A stretch of DNA of 64,000 nt, from NCBI RefSeq assembly GCF_000093085.1, contig NC_014219.1:1488001-1552000 (forward strand). The letters are read 5' to 3'. The stretch comes from [Bacillus] selenitireducens MLS10 (GTDB lineage: Bacteria > Bacillota > Bacilli > Bacillales > Salisediminibacteriaceae). The position numbers were made by a program, and so were the translations under genes. Of this stretch, positions 53,161-64,000 are shown in pieces (positions within the stretch are counted from its first letter, which is position 1; every line of letters starts with the position of its first letter). The notes below the pieces were generated by a model. It saw nothing but the letters and a program-made list of their open reading frames with translations. It did not search any database and had not been told where the DNA came from.

Positions 53161-54030
53161 GTGATTAAAGGATTTTTCAGTAAGAGAAAGAAGTATGCCA
53201 CGATCCCGTCAAGGAATGGAAAGAAGGATATTCCCGAAGGATTGATGAGTAAGTGTCCGTCATGCAAGACCATTACCTATGCCAAAGAGCTGCGGAATCA
53301 TCTCTTCGTCTGTGAAAGCTGTGATTACCATCACCGCATCGGTTCGAGTGACCGGATTGCATTCACACTTGATGAGGGTTCCTTTCAAGCATTTAACGAA
53401 GATCTGGTCGCCAAAAATCCACTTGATTTCCCCGGATATACGGAAAAATCCAAAGCAGACCGTGAAAAGAGCGGTCTGAACGAAGCGGTCCGAACAGGAA
53501 AAGGGACCATTGACGGAAAGCCGGTAATAGTTGCGATTATGGACGCGGGTTTTCGTATGGGCAGCATGGGTTCCGTCGTCGGTGAGAAAATTACCCGTGC
53601 CATTGAGACCGCTGTTGAGGACGGCGTTCCATTTATTCTGTTTTCCGCTTCCGGAGGAGCGAGAATGCAAGAGGGTGTTCTCAGTTTGATGCAGATGGCC
53701 AAGACAAGCACAGCGCTGAATCAGCTTCGTAATAAAGGCCTTCTGTATGTCAGTGTAATGACCGATCCGACGACAGGAGGCGTTTCAGCCAGTTTTGCAT
53801 CCCTTGGGGATATCAATCTTGCAGAGCCGGGTGCCTTGATCGGCTTTGCCGGCAGGCGGATTATTGAACAGACGATCCGGGAAAAACTTCCTGATGATTT
53901 CCAGACGGCGGAATTCCTGCTTGAGCACGGTCAGCTCGATAAAGTCGTTCACAGAAAAGAAATGAAAGCCACACTGTCCACGATCTTAAAGCTTCATGAA
54001 CCAACGGAAGGGGCGGAGTCCAATGCCTGA
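53161..54030 (+). CDS. accD: acetyl-CoA carboxylase carboxyltransferase subunit beta
   Basis: A 289-residue subunit with a zinc ribbon of four cysteines (Cys32, 35, 51, 54: KCPSCKT and VCESCDY) and a crotonase-like carboxyltransferase core ([32 protein letters not shown]). With AccA it moves CO2 from biotin to acetyl-CoA to give malonyl-CoA. The start is GTG with GAGGTG upstream. It overlaps accA by eight bases. Confidence 0.95.
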   Translation: MIKGFFSKRKKYATIPSRNGKKDIPEGLMSKCPSCKTITYAKELRNHLFVCESCDYHHRIGSSDRIAFTLDEGSFQAFNEDLVAKNPLDFPGYTEKSKADREKSGLNEAVRTGKGTIDGKPVIVAIMDAGFRMGSMGSVVGEKITRAIETAVEDGVPFILFSASGGARMQEGVLSLMQMAKTSTALNQLRNKGLLYVSVMTDPTTGGVSASFASLGDINLAEPGALIGFAGRRIIEQTIREKLPDDFQTAEFLLEHGQLDKVVHRKEMKATLSTILKLHEPTEGAESNA

Positions 54031-55009
54031 AGAATTGCCGTTCGAGAAACCGATCATCGAACTGCGGAATAAAATTGCAGAACTGAAGAATTTCACTGCA
54101 GAAAAGGAAATCGATCTGTCAGGAGAAATCAGCAAGCTTGAAAAAAGGCTCGTGCAGCTTGAAGAAGACATTTATGGAAATATGGAGCCGTGGGACCGGG
54201 TGCAGATTGCCCGACTCAGCCAGAGGCCGACCACACTTGATTACCTCGATCTTCTTTTTGATGATTTCCTTGAACTTCATGGTGACCGAAGCTATGGTGA
54301 TGATGCAGCGATCGTCGGGGGTATTGCGTCTTTTGAAGGAACCCCGGTGACCGTAATCGGCCATCAGCGCGGAAGGGACACGAAAGAAAACGTCAAGCGC
54401 AACTTCGGGATGCCGCATCCGGAAGGGTACCGGAAGGCGCTCCGTCTCATGAAACAGGCTGAACAGTTTAACCGTCCTGTCATCTGTTTTATAGATACGA
54501 AGGGGGCATTCCCGGGGAAAGCCGCAGAAGAGCGTGGACAGAGCGAAGCCATTGCCCGTAATCTGATCGAAATGGCGGACTTGAAAGTCCCGGTTATCTC
54601 GATCGTTATCGGAGAGGGAGGAAGCGGCGGAGCTCTCGCCCTTGGGGTGGCTGACCGGATTTATATGCTTGAGAATGCGACGTACTCCGTCATTTCTCCT
54701 GAAGGGGCGGCGACGATCCTTTGGAAAGATGCCACCAAAGCACAGCAGGCGGCAGAGACGATGCGCATCACGGCCCCGGATCTGTACGAACTCGGCGTGA
54801 TCGATGAAGTCATATCCGAGATCCGCGGCGGGGCGCACAGAAACGTAAAAGCGCAGGCTGCTTATATCCGCTCTACGCTCTCTCGAGCCCTTCGCAAACT
54901 GCGCAAATTGACGCCGGATGAGCTGATTCAGAAACGTTACGAAAAATTTAAGATTATTGGAGAATATGACCATGTAAACGGTATCAGTGCTGATACGTCT
55001 GAATCGTAA
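54023..55009 (+). CDS. accA: acetyl-CoA carboxylase carboxyltransferase subunit alpha
   Basis: A 328-residue partner of AccD: N-terminal helical part, then the core with [39 protein letters not shown] and [16 protein letters not shown]. The ATG at 54023 lies inside the end of accD with GGGGCGGAG upstream, so both subunits are made together. Confidence 0.95.
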   Translation: MPEELPFEKPIIELRNKIAELKNFTAEKEIDLSGEISKLEKRLVQLEEDIYGNMEPWDRVQIARLSQRPTTLDYLDLLFDDFLELHGDRSYGDDAAIVGGIASFEGTPVTVIGHQRGRDTKENVKRNFGMPHPEGYRKALRLMKQAEQFNRPVICFIDTKGAFPGKAAEERGQSEAIARNLIEMADLKVPVISIVIGEGGSGGALALGVADRIYMLENATYSVISPEGAATILWKDATKAQQAAETMRITAPDLYELGVIDEVISEIRGGAHRNVKAQAAYIRSTLSRALRKLRKLTPDELIQKRYEKFKIIGEYDHVNGISADTSES

Positions 55010-55054
55010 TCAGCCGGCAGGTGAGCCTCAAGGGTTCAGGACGTTTGAGGTCTA

Positions 55055-55089
55055 TTGTATTTCGCGCAGGAAAGTGTTATTTTTAACAC
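55055..55089 (+). promoter_or_regulatory. pfkA promoter with palindrome over the -10
   Basis: TTGTAT (55055-55060), 17 bases, TATTTT (55078-55083). The palindrome GTGTTA-TTTT-TAACAC (55074-55089) covers the -10, a position suited to repression. Confidence 0.45.
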
Positions 55090-55135
55090 GTGTGATAAAC
55101 AGCAGAACAACTAAAAACTGTAATTGATGAGGTGA

Positions 55136-56104
<969 letters not shown>

Positions 56105-56228
56105 TTACACCGTTCGGCCATCTTTTGTTACGGAAACTGGGGCAAGCGATTGCCCTGGTTTTCGTCTGAAAAGAATATGATTCTTGCATGATTGTGATTA
56201 TTTTGCACTTATATTAAGGAGGAAGATT

Positions 56229-57989
56229 ATGACTATTCGAAAGACGAAAATTGTATGTACGATTGGACCGGCGAGTGAATCTCCGGAGAAACTGACCCAG
56301 CTGATTGATGCGGGCATGAACGTGGCGAGACTGAACTTTTCCCATGGTGATTTTGATGAGCACGGTGCACGCATTAAATCGATCCGTGAAGCTTCTGAAA
56401 AAGCTGGCAAGAGCGTTGCCATTTTACTCGATACAAAGGGACCTGAAATCCGTACACAAACGCTTGAAGGCGGCATCGCAGAACTCGAGAAAGGCAAAAC
56501 TGTCCGAGTTTCGATGGAAGAAGTGGTCGGGAATGCTGACCGTATTTCTGTCACCTATCCAGGGCTTGTGAACGATGTTCACGTCGGCTCGACACTCTTG
56601 CTCGACGATGGTCTGATTGAACTGAGAGTCACTGCCATTGAAGACAAAGAGCTCGTGACGGAAGTGGTTAACTCCGGCACATTGAAAAACAAAAAAGGTG
56701 TAAACGTACCGAACGTCAGCGTAAACCTGCCGGGGATTACGGAAAAAGACGCCAATGATATCGTATTCGGTATTGAACAGGATGTTGATTTTATCGCTGC
56801 CTCCTTCGTTCGAAGAGCGTCTGACGTTCATGAAATCCGTGAACTTCTTGAAAAGCACGGTGCTGAGCATATTCAGATCATTCCAAAGATCGAGAACCAG
56901 GAAGGCGTCGACAACATCGAAGAAATTCTTGAAGTGTCCGACGGCCTGATGGTTGCCCGTGGTGACCTCGGTGTTGAAATTCCGGCTGAAGATGTGCCGC
57001 TCGTTCAAAAAGATCTGATCAAAAAGTGCAACCAGATCGGAAAGCCCGTCATCACGGCTACGCAAATGCTTGACAGCATGCAGCGTAACCCGCGTCCAAC
57101 CCGCGCTGAAGCGAGTGATGTTGCGAACGCGATCTTTGACGGCACAGATGCGATCATGCTGTCCGGTGAGACGGCGGCAGGGGATTACCCTTATGAATCC
57201 GTGACTACGATGGCAAACATTGCCCTGAAAACGGAATCAGCTCTCAAATACCGTGATATTCTCCGTAAGAAATCAAAGGAAATCGAAAATACCGTAACGG
57301 ATGCCATCAGTCAGTCTGTGTCCCACACAGCATTGAACCTGCACGCATCTGCCATTGTAACTGCCACTCAAAGCGGTCATACAGCACGGATGATCTCCAA
57401 GTACCGTCCGGAAGCGCCGATTGTAGCCGTTACAAGCAGCAGTCGCGTCAACCGCGCGTTGGCACTCGTTTGGGGTGTGCATCCTCGCACGGGTCCTCAG
57501 GTGAACTCCACGGACGAAATGCTTCGTCTGTCCGTTGAAGAAGCGCAGAAGACCGGTCTTGTGAATAATGGCGACCTCGTTGTCATCACTGCAGGGGTGC
57601 CGGTCGGTGAATCCGGAACGACGAACATGATGAAAGTACAGCTTGTCGGTGAAGTGGCTGCACGCGGCCAGGGAATTGGACGCCGATCCAAAGCCGGTAA
57701 AGTCGTGGTCGCAAAGACTGGCGCAGAAGCGGTGTCAAAAGTGACGGAAGGCGATATTCTGATCACTTCCTCAACGGATAAAGACATGATGGACGCTTTT
57801 GAGAAAGCGGGCGCTGTCATTACTGAATCCGGCGGTTTGACTTCACATGCAGCCGTTGTCGGTCTAAACCTCGGAATCCCGGTTATTGTCGGCGTAGATC
57901 AGGCCACAACGCTCTTTAACGACGGAGACGAAGTGACCGTTGATGCTCAGCAAGGAAAGATTTACAAAGGCCAGGCATCTATCTTATAA
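56229..57989 (+). CDS. pyk: pyruvate kinase with C-terminal PEP-utiliser domain
   Basis: A 586-residue enzyme making pyruvate and [29 protein letters not shown] and [12 protein letters not shown] mark the barrel, with IPKIENQEG the catalytic Lys region. Beyond about residue 475 lies the extra domain homologous to PEP-utilising enzymes ([12 protein letters not shown]), typical of Bacillus pyruvate kinases. The start is the ATG at 56229 after TAAGGAGG. Confidence 0.97.
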   Translation: MTIRKTKIVCTIGPASESPEKLTQLIDAGMNVARLNFSHGDFDEHGARIKSIREASEKAGKSVAILLDTKGPEIRTQTLEGGIAELEKGKTVRVSMEEVVGNADRISVTYPGLVNDVHVGSTLLLDDGLIELRVTAIEDKELVTEVVNSGTLKNKKGVNVPNVSVNLPGITEKDANDIVFGIEQDVDFIAASFVRRASDVHEIRELLEKHGAEHIQIIPKIENQEGVDNIEEILEVSDGLMVARGDLGVEIPAEDVPLVQKDLIKKCNQIGKPVITATQMLDSMQRNPRPTRAEASDVANAIFDGTDAIMLSGETAAGDYPYESVTTMANIALKTESALKYRDILRKKSKEIENTVTDAISQSVSHTALNLHASAIVTATQSGHTARMISKYRPEAPIVAVTSSSRVNRALALVWGVHPRTGPQVNSTDEMLRLSVEEAQKTGLVNNGDLVVITAGVPVGESGTTNMMKVQLVGEVAARGQGIGRRSKAGKVVVAKTGAEAVSKVTEGDILITSSTDKDMMDAFEKAGAVITESGGLTSHAAVVGLNLGIPVIVGVDQATTLFNDGDEVTVDAQQGKIYKGQASIL

Positions 57990-58006
57990 TTAAGCAGAGT
58001 GAAAGA

Positions 58007-58034
58007 ATGAGAGGGGTCATCCCCTCTCATTTTC
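58007..58034 (+). terminator. terminator of the pfkA-pyk unit
   Basis: ATGAGAGGGG pairs with CCCCTCTCAT around TCAT, then TTTTCTG. Confidence 0.82.
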
Positions 58035-58077
58035 TGATACAATGGACGTTTTTTCGATCCGGGAAAGGGTGAATGAA

Positions 58078-58491
58078 ATGGGAAAACTGTTGCTCTTGCT
58101 GTTAATTATCGTTCCCGCTCTAGAGATCGGTGTACTGATTCTTTCAGGGAATACGATCGGGGTGATCCCGACGATTCTGCTGATCATATTGACAGGTTTA
58201 TTAGGAGCTGCCCTTGCAAAGAAAGAAGGGTTAAATGCGATACGCACAGCGCAGATGCAGGCTGCCCAAGGCCAGGTACCTGGATCGGTGCTGTTGGATG
58301 GGGTATGCATACTCGTCGGTGGTGTCGTACTTCTGACTCCGGGATTTATTACCGATGCTCTCGGTTTCTTGCTTCTGATTCCACAGACGCGTGCTGTCTT
58401 TAAAGGCTTCTTGCAAAAAATGGTTCATCATATGGTGAGGAACGGGACTGCTGTATACGTGTCAAATAATCGTTGGAACAGACGCCCCTGA
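58078..58491 (+). CDS. fxsA: FxsA-family membrane protein
   Basis: A 137-residue protein with three to four helices. KLLLLLLIIVPALEIGVLI starts it, and the GVCILVGGVVLLTPGFITDALG stretch is the FxsA family core. In E. coli FxsA relieves phage F exclusion; its normal role is unknown. The start ATG at 58078 has AAAGGGTGA upstream. Position after pyk is as ytzA in B. subtilis. Confidence 0.82.
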   Translation: MGKLLLLLLIIVPALEIGVLILSGNTIGVIPTILLIILTGLLGAALAKKEGLNAIRTAQMQAAQGQVPGSVLLDGVCILVGGVVLLTPGFITDALGFLLLIPQTRAVFKGFLQKMVHHMVRNGTAVYVSNNRWNRRP

Positions 58492-58529
58492 AGACATATA
58501 ATCTCAATGAACAGTGAAAGGAATACGTT

Positions 58530-59000
58530 ATGGCTCACAGTACTCTCTTTATGCTGATTCTTCTCGCCATCGGTCTGTTTGCGAAGAATCAGGCATTAAT
58601 CATTGCCGTCGTTGTACTCCTTACTATCCGCTGGGTGGGGCTTGGCGACAAACTTCTTCCAGTTATCCAAACAAAAGGAATCAATGTTGGCGTGACGATT
58701 ATTACAATTGCTGTGCTGGTCCCCATAGTAACCGGGGAAATCGGCTTTCGGGATCTTCAGGAAGCGCTCAAGTCATCTTATGCGTGGATTGCCCTGTTTT
58801 CAGGCATTTTTGTGGCGGTCATCGCAGCAAACGGTATTGAACTCCTCCAGACTGATCCTCATATTACCGTGGCACTCGTTGCAGGAACGATACTTGCTGT
58901 CGCCGTATTTAACGGTGTTGCCGTCGGTCCTCTGATCGGCGCGGGAATTGCCTATCTGGCCATGAAAGTCGCAGAAATGTTCTCATCCATTGGCGGGTGA
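58530..59000 (+). CDS. DUF441-family membrane protein (YtwI-like)
   Basis: A 156-residue protein with four to five hydrophobic segments and few charges, matching the DUF441 family (VVVLLTIRWVGLGDKLLP; SGIFVAVIAANGIELL). Same place as YtwI of B. subtilis, between fxsA and citZ. No known function. Confidence 0.8.
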   Translation: MAHSTLFMLILLAIGLFAKNQALIIAVVVLLTIRWVGLGDKLLPVIQTKGINVGVTIITIAVLVPIVTGEIGFRDLQEALKSSYAWIALFSGIFVAVIAANGIELLQTDPHITVALVAGTILAVAVFNGVAVGPLIGAGIAYLAMKVAEMFSSIGG

Positions 59001-59091
59001 GGACTTTTTCTGTTTGGTTATTAAGCTGTGAAGGAAAAGTGAAAAAGTAAACGGAATCATCTGAATATTGATTTCTTTGAAAATTTAACGT

Positions 59092-59205
59092 TCACAAAAT
59101 TGTGAGAAATGGTATAATAGGAACTGAGTGATGCGACATACATAGAGCGTTCACTTTCGTTATTTCTTCTGATGATTTTCGTAACCGCTTACGCTTGACG
59201 AAAGT
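59092..59205 (+). promoter_or_regulatory. citZ promoter and leader: palindrome, -10, cre-like site, stem
   Basis: A palindrome TCACAA-AA-TTGTGA (59092-59105) sits over the -35 area of a promoter with -10 TATAAT (59113-59118). Downstream, TCGTAACCGCTTACGC (59179-59194) resembles a cre site for CcpA with two or three mismatches at the ends. ACTTTCGT (59153-59160) can pair with ACGAAAGT (59198-59205). Carbon repression of citZ is well known in B. subtilis. The other parts of the 59001-59349 spacer show no gene. Confidence 0.5.
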
Positions 59206-59349
59206 TTACAGACGTTTGATGTAGGGAAAAGGGGGATGTAATGTTTTCCTGAAATAGTAATTGAGGATTGAGTGATGCTTCATTCGGTTTATGGCGGTTA
59301 CCACACATTCGGAGAGGCGAACGATATTTCTTTGCAAAGGAGAGGTAGC

Positions 59350-60465
59350 ATGAGTACAACTAAGGGATTAGAAGGTGTTGTCGCGACAACATCCAGTGTC
59401 AGCTCGATTATCGATGATGTCCTGACGTATCGCGGATACAACATCGACGATTTGGCAGACCACGCAAGTTTTGAAGAGGTTGTCTATCTGCTGTGGAATG
59501 AAAAGCTGCCGACAAAGCAGGAACTGGATACCTTCAAAAAAGAGCTGGCCGAGGTTTCTGCTGTTCCTGATGAAGTCATCAATCAAATGCGAACATATCC
59601 GATTGATCAGGTTCATCCTATGGCAGCGCTTCGTACAGCAGTCTCTAACCTGGCGTTATTCGACGAGGAAGCAGACTCGCATGATGAGGATGCCAACCGT
59701 CGCAAAGCGCTGAAACTCCAGGCTCAGTTACCAACCATCGTAGCTGCATTCGCAAGGGTGCGGCAGGGGAAGGATCCGGTAGCACCAAAGCAGGAGCTTA
59801 GTTATGCGGCAAATTTTCTGTATATGCTTAACGGGGAAGAGCCTGACGAAACGTCTGTTAAGGCGATTGACAAAGCGCTTGTGCTTCATGCAGACCATGA
59901 ATTAAATGCATCGACGTTCACCTCACGTGTCTGCGTGGCGACGCTCTCTGATATGTATTCCGGGATCACCGCAGCCATAGGCGCATTGAAAGGTCCGCTT
60001 CACGGCGGGGCGAATGAACGCGTGATGGCGATGCTGAGTGAGATTGAAACCGTTGAGAACGCAGAGCCTTATATTAAGGAGGCTCTTGCAAACAAAGTGA
60101 AGATCATGGGCTTTGGTCACCGTGTATACAAAAACGGCGATCCGCGTGCCAAGCACCTGAAAGAAATGTCGAGACAGATGACGGAGATTACAGGTGAGAG
60201 CAAATGGTATGACATGAGTGTGAAAGTTGACGAGATTGTCACCGGCGAAAAGGGACTTCTGCCAAACGTGGACTTCTATTCAGCGAGTGTATACCACAGT
60301 CTTGGTATTGATCATGATCTGTTCACACCGATTTTTGCCGTCAGCCGTGTTTCCGGCTGGATTGCGCATATTCTCGAGCAGTATTCAAACAACCGGCTGA
60401 TCCGTCCGCGTGCAGAATACGTGGGTCCTGATAAACAGAGCTGGATACCAATCGAGAAGCGTTGA
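59350..60465 (+). CDS. citZ: citrate synthase
   Basis: About 371 residues; joins oxaloacetate and acetyl-CoA. GLEGVVATTSSVSSIID at the start, and active-site histidines in HADHELNAS, LHGGANERV and MGFGHRVYKNGDPRA. Type II short form of Gram-positives. The start is ATG at 59350 with AAAGGAGAGG upstream; a 26-residue upstream extension is leader. First gene of the citZ-icd-mdh set. Confidence 0.96.
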   Translation: MSTTKGLEGVVATTSSVSSIIDDVLTYRGYNIDDLADHASFEEVVYLLWNEKLPTKQELDTFKKELAEVSAVPDEVINQMRTYPIDQVHPMAALRTAVSNLALFDEEADSHDEDANRRKALKLQAQLPTIVAAFARVRQGKDPVAPKQELSYAANFLYMLNGEEPDETSVKAIDKALVLHADHELNASTFTSRVCVATLSDMYSGITAAIGALKGPLHGGANERVMAMLSEIETVENAEPYIKEALANKVKIMGFGHRVYKNGDPRAKHLKEMSRQMTEITGESKWYDMSVKVDEIVTGEKGLLPNVDFYSASVYHSLGIDHDLFTPIFAVSRVSGWIAHILEQYSNNRLIRPRAEYVGPDKQSWIPIEKR

Positions 60466-60479
60466 TAATATCAGGTTAT

Positions 60480-60501
60480 GGGCAGATGTCGCCATCTGCC
60501 C
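60480..60501 (+). other. intercistronic hairpin, citZ-icd
   Basis: GGGCAGATG-TCGC-CATCTGCCC, nine perfect pairs and a four-base loop, no T-run. Likely a processing or stabilising structure inside the operon. Confidence 0.55.
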
Positions 60502-60604
60502 TGACCATAGATAAATCCGGATGATTCCGATATATCCGGTCAGTTTCATGTGCCCGGAAACCGTCCGGCACAGGAATTGAAATGACTACTGGGAGGTTTT
60601 TGTA

Positions 60605-61870
60605 ATGGCAGGAGAAAAGATTACAGTAAACAATGGAGAGTTGAACGTACCTGATGAGCCGATTATTCCTTATATTGAAGGTGACGGCATTGGTCCCGAC
60701 ATTTGGAAGGCTGCATCCCGCGTGATTGAAGCAGCCGTTGAAAAAGCATATGACGGCAAGAAAAAAATCCACTGGACGGAGGTGCTCGCCGGCGAGAAGG
60801 CGCACACACAGACCGGTGAATGGCTTCCGGAAGAGACGCTCGATAAGATCCGTGAGTATTATATCGGCATCAAAGGGCCATTGACGACACCAATCGGAGG
60901 CGGTTTTCGCTCTTTGAACGTAGCACTCCGTCAGGAACTCGATCTGTACGCGTGTGTCCGTCCTGTGCGCTGGTTTGAAGGGGTTCCTTCACCGGTAAAG
61001 AAGCCGGAAGACACGGATATGGTTATTTTCCGTGAGAACTCTGAAGACATCTATGCAGGTATTGAGTATCAGGAAGGCACACCTGAAGCGAAGAAGCTGA
61101 TCGATTTCCTTCAAAACGAAATGGGTGCAACGAAGATCCGTTTTCCTGAAACATCAGGTATCGGTGTGAAGCCGATTTCGAGAGAAGGTACAGAGCGTCT
61201 TGTACGCGCTGCTATTCTGTTTGCCATCGAGGATAATCGTAAGAGTGTCACGATTGTGCATAAAGGAAATATCATGAAATTCACAGAAGGAGCGTTCAAG
61301 AACTGGGGTTATGAACTGGCTGAACGTGAATTCGGAGATAAGGTCTTTACATGGGCTGAATACGACCGCATCGTAGAAGAAAAAGGTAAGGAAGCGGCAA
61401 ACGAAGCGCAGTCCAAAGCGGAAGCTGAAGGCAAAATCATTGTCAAAGATGCGATTGCGGATATCTTCTTGCAACAGATTTTGACCCGTCCAAAAGAATT
61501 TGATGTCGTGGCGACGATGAATCTGAACGGTGACTATGTTTCCGATGCCCTCGCGGCACAGGTTGGCGGAATCGGGATCGCACCTGGTGCGAATATCAAC
61601 TATGACACCGGTCATGCGATCTTTGAAGCAACACACGGTACGGCACCAAAGTATGCAGGAATGGATAAGGTAAATCCTTCTTCTGTACTGCTGAGTGGTG
61701 TGCTGATGCTCCGTCACCTCGGCTGGGTTGAAGCCGCGGATATGATTGAAGCATCCATGGACAAAACGATCGGCAGTAAGACTGTCACGTATGACTTCGC
61801 CCGTCTGATGGATGGTGCGACAGAAGTGAAATGTTCAGAGTTTGGGGATGCTCTGATCAATAATCTCTGA
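60605..61870 (+). CDS. icd: NADP-dependent isocitrate dehydrogenase
   Basis: A 421-residue homodimeric enzyme oxidising isocitrate to 2-oxoglutarate. [13 protein letters not shown], the phosphorylatable-serine loop [30 protein letters not shown], and [13 protein letters not shown] match the E. coli/B. subtilis type; [11 protein letters not shown] and the following residues form the NADP site. A GGGAGG ribosome site is present. Confidence 0.96.
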   Translation: MAGEKITVNNGELNVPDEPIIPYIEGDGIGPDIWKAASRVIEAAVEKAYDGKKKIHWTEVLAGEKAHTQTGEWLPEETLDKIREYYIGIKGPLTTPIGGGFRSLNVALRQELDLYACVRPVRWFEGVPSPVKKPEDTDMVIFRENSEDIYAGIEYQEGTPEAKKLIDFLQNEMGATKIRFPETSGIGVKPISREGTERLVRAAILFAIEDNRKSVTIVHKGNIMKFTEGAFKNWGYELAEREFGDKVFTWAEYDRIVEEKGKEAANEAQSKAEAEGKIIVKDAIADIFLQQILTRPKEFDVVATMNLNGDYVSDALAAQVGGIGIAPGANINYDTGHAIFEATHGTAPKYAGMDKVNPSSVLLSGVLMLRHLGWVEAADMIEASMDKTIGSKTVTYDFARLMDGATEVKCSEFGDALINNL

Positions 61871-61883
61871 TTTGAGGAGGCAG

Positions 61884-61912
61884 TGACCGGAATTCGATAA
61901 GGGTTCCGGTCA
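61884..61912 (+). other. intercistronic hairpin, icd-mdh
   Basis: TGACCGGAA pairs with TTCCGGTCA across 11 bases; no T-run follows. Comparable to the hairpin between citZ and icd. Confidence 0.5.
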
Positions 61913-61973
61913 TCACCGTAAAAGTAATGAAAGCGTTTTACATTCTGAAGTCAAGGAAAGGGAGCGATGAACG

Positions 61974-62909
61974 ATGGCAATTAAACGACGCAAAATTACT
62001 GTAGTCGGCGGGGGATTTACAGGTACAACCACAGCACTCATGACTGCACAGAAAGAACTCGGGGATGTTGTACTGATTGATATTCCGAAGATGGAGGATC
62101 CGACAAAAGGGAAAGCCCTGGATATGATGGAAGCGAGTCCTGTCCAGGGGTTTGACAGCAAAATCACCGGTACAAGCGATTACAAGGATACAGCCGGGTC
62201 GGACATCGTCGTGATTACAGCGGGGATCCCGAGAAAACCGGGAATGAGCCGCGATGATCTTGTCAGCACGAACGCAGGCATCATGAAGAGCGTGACGCAG
62301 GAAATCGTCAAATATTCACCGGACTGCTATATTATTGTCCTGACAAATCCGGTTGATGCCATGACGTATACCGTTTTTAAAGAGTCCGGCTTCCCGAAAA
62401 ACCGCGTAATCGGCCAGTCCGGTGTTCTTGACACGGCCCGTTTTAATACATTCGTTGCCGAAGAGTTGAATGTCTCGGTTGAAGACGTTACAGGCTTTGT
62501 TCTTGGCGGACATGGGGACGATATGGTACCGATGCTCCGATACAGCTTTGCAGGCGGGATTCCCCTTGAGAAGCTGATCGATAAAGAGCGCCTTGAGGCC
62601 ATCGTTGAAAGAACGCGGAAAGGCGGCGGAGAAATCGTCAACCTGCTCGGCAACGGCAGCGCCTATTATGCGCCGGCTGCTTCGATCGTGCAGATGGTGG
62701 AAGCCATCCTGAAAGACAAGAAACGGATACTGCCTACGATCGCCTACCTTGAAGGAGAATACGGCTACAGTGACCTGTATCTTGGTGTGCCGACCGTTAT
62801 TGGTGGAGACGGCATTGAGCAGGTGTTCGAACTCGATCTCAATGACGATGAAAAAGCGGCACTCGACAAGTCTGTGGCATCGGTCAAAAAGGTGATGGAA
62901 ATTCTCTGA
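61974..62909 (+). CDS. mdh: malate dehydrogenase
   Basis: A 311-residue lactate-dehydrogenase-like malate dehydrogenase. [20 protein letters not shown] is the NAD fold, [16 protein letters not shown] the substrate loop with catalytic Arg residues, NPVDAMTY and [10 protein letters not shown] the His-Asp relay. Last of the citrate-cycle set. Confidence 0.96.
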   Translation: MAIKRRKITVVGGGFTGTTTALMTAQKELGDVVLIDIPKMEDPTKGKALDMMEASPVQGFDSKITGTSDYKDTAGSDIVVITAGIPRKPGMSRDDLVSTNAGIMKSVTQEIVKYSPDCYIIVLTNPVDAMTYTVFKESGFPKNRVIGQSGVLDTARFNTFVAEELNVSVEDVTGFVLGGHGDDMVPMLRYSFAGGIPLEKLIDKERLEAIVERTRKGGGEIVNLLGNGSAYYAPAASIVQMVEAILKDKKRILPTIAYLEGEYGYSDLYLGVPTVIGGDGIEQVFELDLNDDEKAALDKSVASVKKVMEIL

Positions 62910-62960
62910 TGCATAATCAGCGGCGACACCCGTTCAAAGGGGAAAGAAGGAGGATTCAGC

Positions 62961-63437
62961 ATGTTCCAAAAACGTAAAATAGGCAAAACCATTGATCAGC
63001 TTGAAAAGGGAGATACCTATGAAACGGAAGTGGAGCTGACAGACAAAGATATCCTGCTTTATCTTGGTCTCTCGGATGATGCGAACCCGATTTACATTCA
63101 GCACGATTATGCGTCAAGAACCCCTTACGGGAAACCGGTTGTGCCGCATATCATGCTGACAGGCATCATTTCCTCTGCGATATCGATGGAACTTCCCGGA
63201 CCAGGGAGCTATATTCAGGATCAGCAGCTTACCTATCCGAAGCCACTGTATCATTATGGTCTTTTGAAGGTGCATCTCGAAGTCATGGATGTGGACACGG
63301 ATAATCACCTCGTTATCATTGGGGTGAACGGCTATGACCGTGATGACGAGGAAGTGGTCCGCGGATCTTTCAAAGTGAATCCGGCTTACCCATGGAAACC
63401 GGTGACGCAGGATAAGGACAACTTTGAGAATTTCTGA
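62961..63437 (+). CDS. MaoC-like hotdog-fold dehydratase
   Basis: A 158-residue protein with the hydratase-2 pattern DANPIYIQHDYASRTPYGKPVVPHIM, where the Asp and His of D-x4-H form the catalytic pair, and LTYPKPLYHYG following. It would hydrate or dehydrate an acyl thioester. It starts 51 bases after mdh with AGGAGG and lies before phoP; the substrate is unknown. Confidence 0.8.
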   Translation: MFQKRKIGKTIDQLEKGDTYETEVELTDKDILLYLGLSDDANPIYIQHDYASRTPYGKPVVPHIMLTGIISSAISMELPGPGSYIQDQQLTYPKPLYHYGLLKVHLEVMDVDTDNHLVIIGVNGYDRDDEEVVRGSFKVNPAYPWKPVTQDKDNFENF

Positions 63438-63464
63438 TCAGAGAAGCTGTATAACAGGTCATGT

Positions 63465-63501
63465 AAAAACCGGGCCCCCGGACAATCGGGCCCGGTTTTT
63501 T
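63465..63501 (+). terminator. terminator after the MaoC-like gene
   Basis: AAAACCGGGCCC pairs with GGGCCCGGTTTT around a ten-base loop, then TT. Strong. Confidence 0.88.
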
Positions 63502-63718
63502 GCATGCTTTTTGTTCTCTTGCAGGCAGGTTTCACGTCATTAAAGACATCCTGAGTCCTTCCAATGGAGGTTTTGGCCAATGAGATTTGGCGAAAAGCCG
63601 GGTATAATAATGGAACATGAAGCGGTGAAAGTTGAGGATAGGATGTGTCCCTGTTTTGTAGTATGATAGACGAAGAAGTACACATGTTCAGGGGAAATGA
63701 TATCTGGAGGAGATAAGC

Positions 63719-64000
63719 ATGACACAACGAATATTAATCGTGGATGATGAAGAATCCATTTTAACACTGCTGCAGTATAATCTCGATCAGGCAGGGTTTG
63801 AAACCGTCACCGCAGAGGATGGCAAGACGGCGTATGATCTCGCGGCGGATGACAGTTTTGATCTTATTGTTCTTGATCTGATGCTCCCTGAAATGGACGG
63901 GCTTGAAGTATGTAAATCCCTTCGCCAGCTGAAGGTGTCGACACCGATTCTCATGCTGACGGCGAAGGATGATGAATTTGATAAGGTCCTCGGACTCGAG
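63719..64000 (+). CDS. phoP: PhoP-type response regulator, 3' truncated by window edge
   Basis: The first 94 codons of an OmpR-family regulator. MTQRILIVDDEESILTLLQY gives the acidic pocket (DDE), LIVLDLMLPEMDGLEV the phosphorylated Asp, and MLTAKDDEFDKVLGLE the switch Thr and Lys. Position after mdh matches phoP of B. subtilis, which controls the phosphate-starvation response; the DNA-binding half is outside the window. GGAGGAG precedes the ATG, and a TATAAT lies near 63602. Confidence 0.85.
   Translation, partial: MTQRILIVDDEESILTLLQYNLDQAGFETVTAEDGKTAYDLAADDSFDLIVLDLMLPEMDGLEVCKSLRQLKVSTPILMLTAKDDEFDKVLGLE

Noticed and set aside
54119-54973. Minus-strand 284-codon frame opposite accA
   Set aside because: Antisense shadow of a well-defined gene, with no ribosome site or domain.

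Overview
The window reads as chromosome of a low-to-mid GC, Gram-positive, haloalkaliphile-like Bacillaceae bacterium that respires nitrate to ammonium. The evidence is acidic proteins, Shine-Dalgarno sites of the AGGAGG type, several TTG/GTG starts, and a long core block in Bacillus subtilis-like order. Salisediminibacterium (Bacillus) selenitireducens or a close relative is the best fit, but this rests on gene content and memory of the group, not on a search.

Region 1 (1-5.8 kb): the 3' part of one NarK-type nitrate/nitrite transporter, a second complete NarK-type transporter, a small basic orphan protein, and an ABC importer of the nitrate/sulfonate/taurine type (ATPase, permease, lipoprotein binding protein).

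Region 2 (5.8-10.8 kb): a Crp/Fnr-family regulator divergent from a duplicated nitrite-reduction module. Copy 1 has a lipoprotein pentaheme nitrite reductase NrfA preceded by a decayed remnant of nrfH. Copy 2 has intact nrfH and nrfA. 

Region 3 (10.8-18.7 kb): a ten-to-eleven-gene cytochrome c maturation operon of the Ccm (System I) type: orphan membrane protein, ccmE, ccmF, ccmH, two small membrane proteins, ccmA, ccmB, ccmC, ccmD, ccmG. CcmE carries the Cys-x3-Tyr variant of the heme-binding motif and CcmH keeps only one cysteine, so this is a variant System I in a Gram-positive, where System II is usual. The two nrf units and the ccm operon each have a TGTGA-N6-TCACA-type site at the same distance (about -41.5) from a -10 element. 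This suggests one regulon that makes nitrite reductase and the machinery that matures it.

Region 4 (18.7-26.2 kb): exoA, rlmD, a 1153-residue protein resembling glycoside phosphorylases, and an orphan membrane protein.

Region 5 (26.2-64 kb): core housekeeping block resembling the B. subtilis ytrP-phoP segment. It holds rpsD with a structured leader, a GGDEF protein, fRMsr, hisJ, ezrA, a YtcJ-like amidohydrolase, nadK, sppA, yteJ, tpx, ytxK, ackA, uspA, an SDR protein, a Xaa-Pro peptidase, ytkL, ytoI, ytpI, nrnA, dnaE, malic enzyme, a GntR regulator, accDA, pfkA, pyk, fxsA, ytwI, citZ-icd-mdh, a MaoC-like protein and the start of phoP. Sporulation genes expected in this block (ytfJ, ytrH/ytrI) are absent, which fits a non-spore-former. 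No tRNA, rRNA, CRISPR array or insertion sequence was seen.
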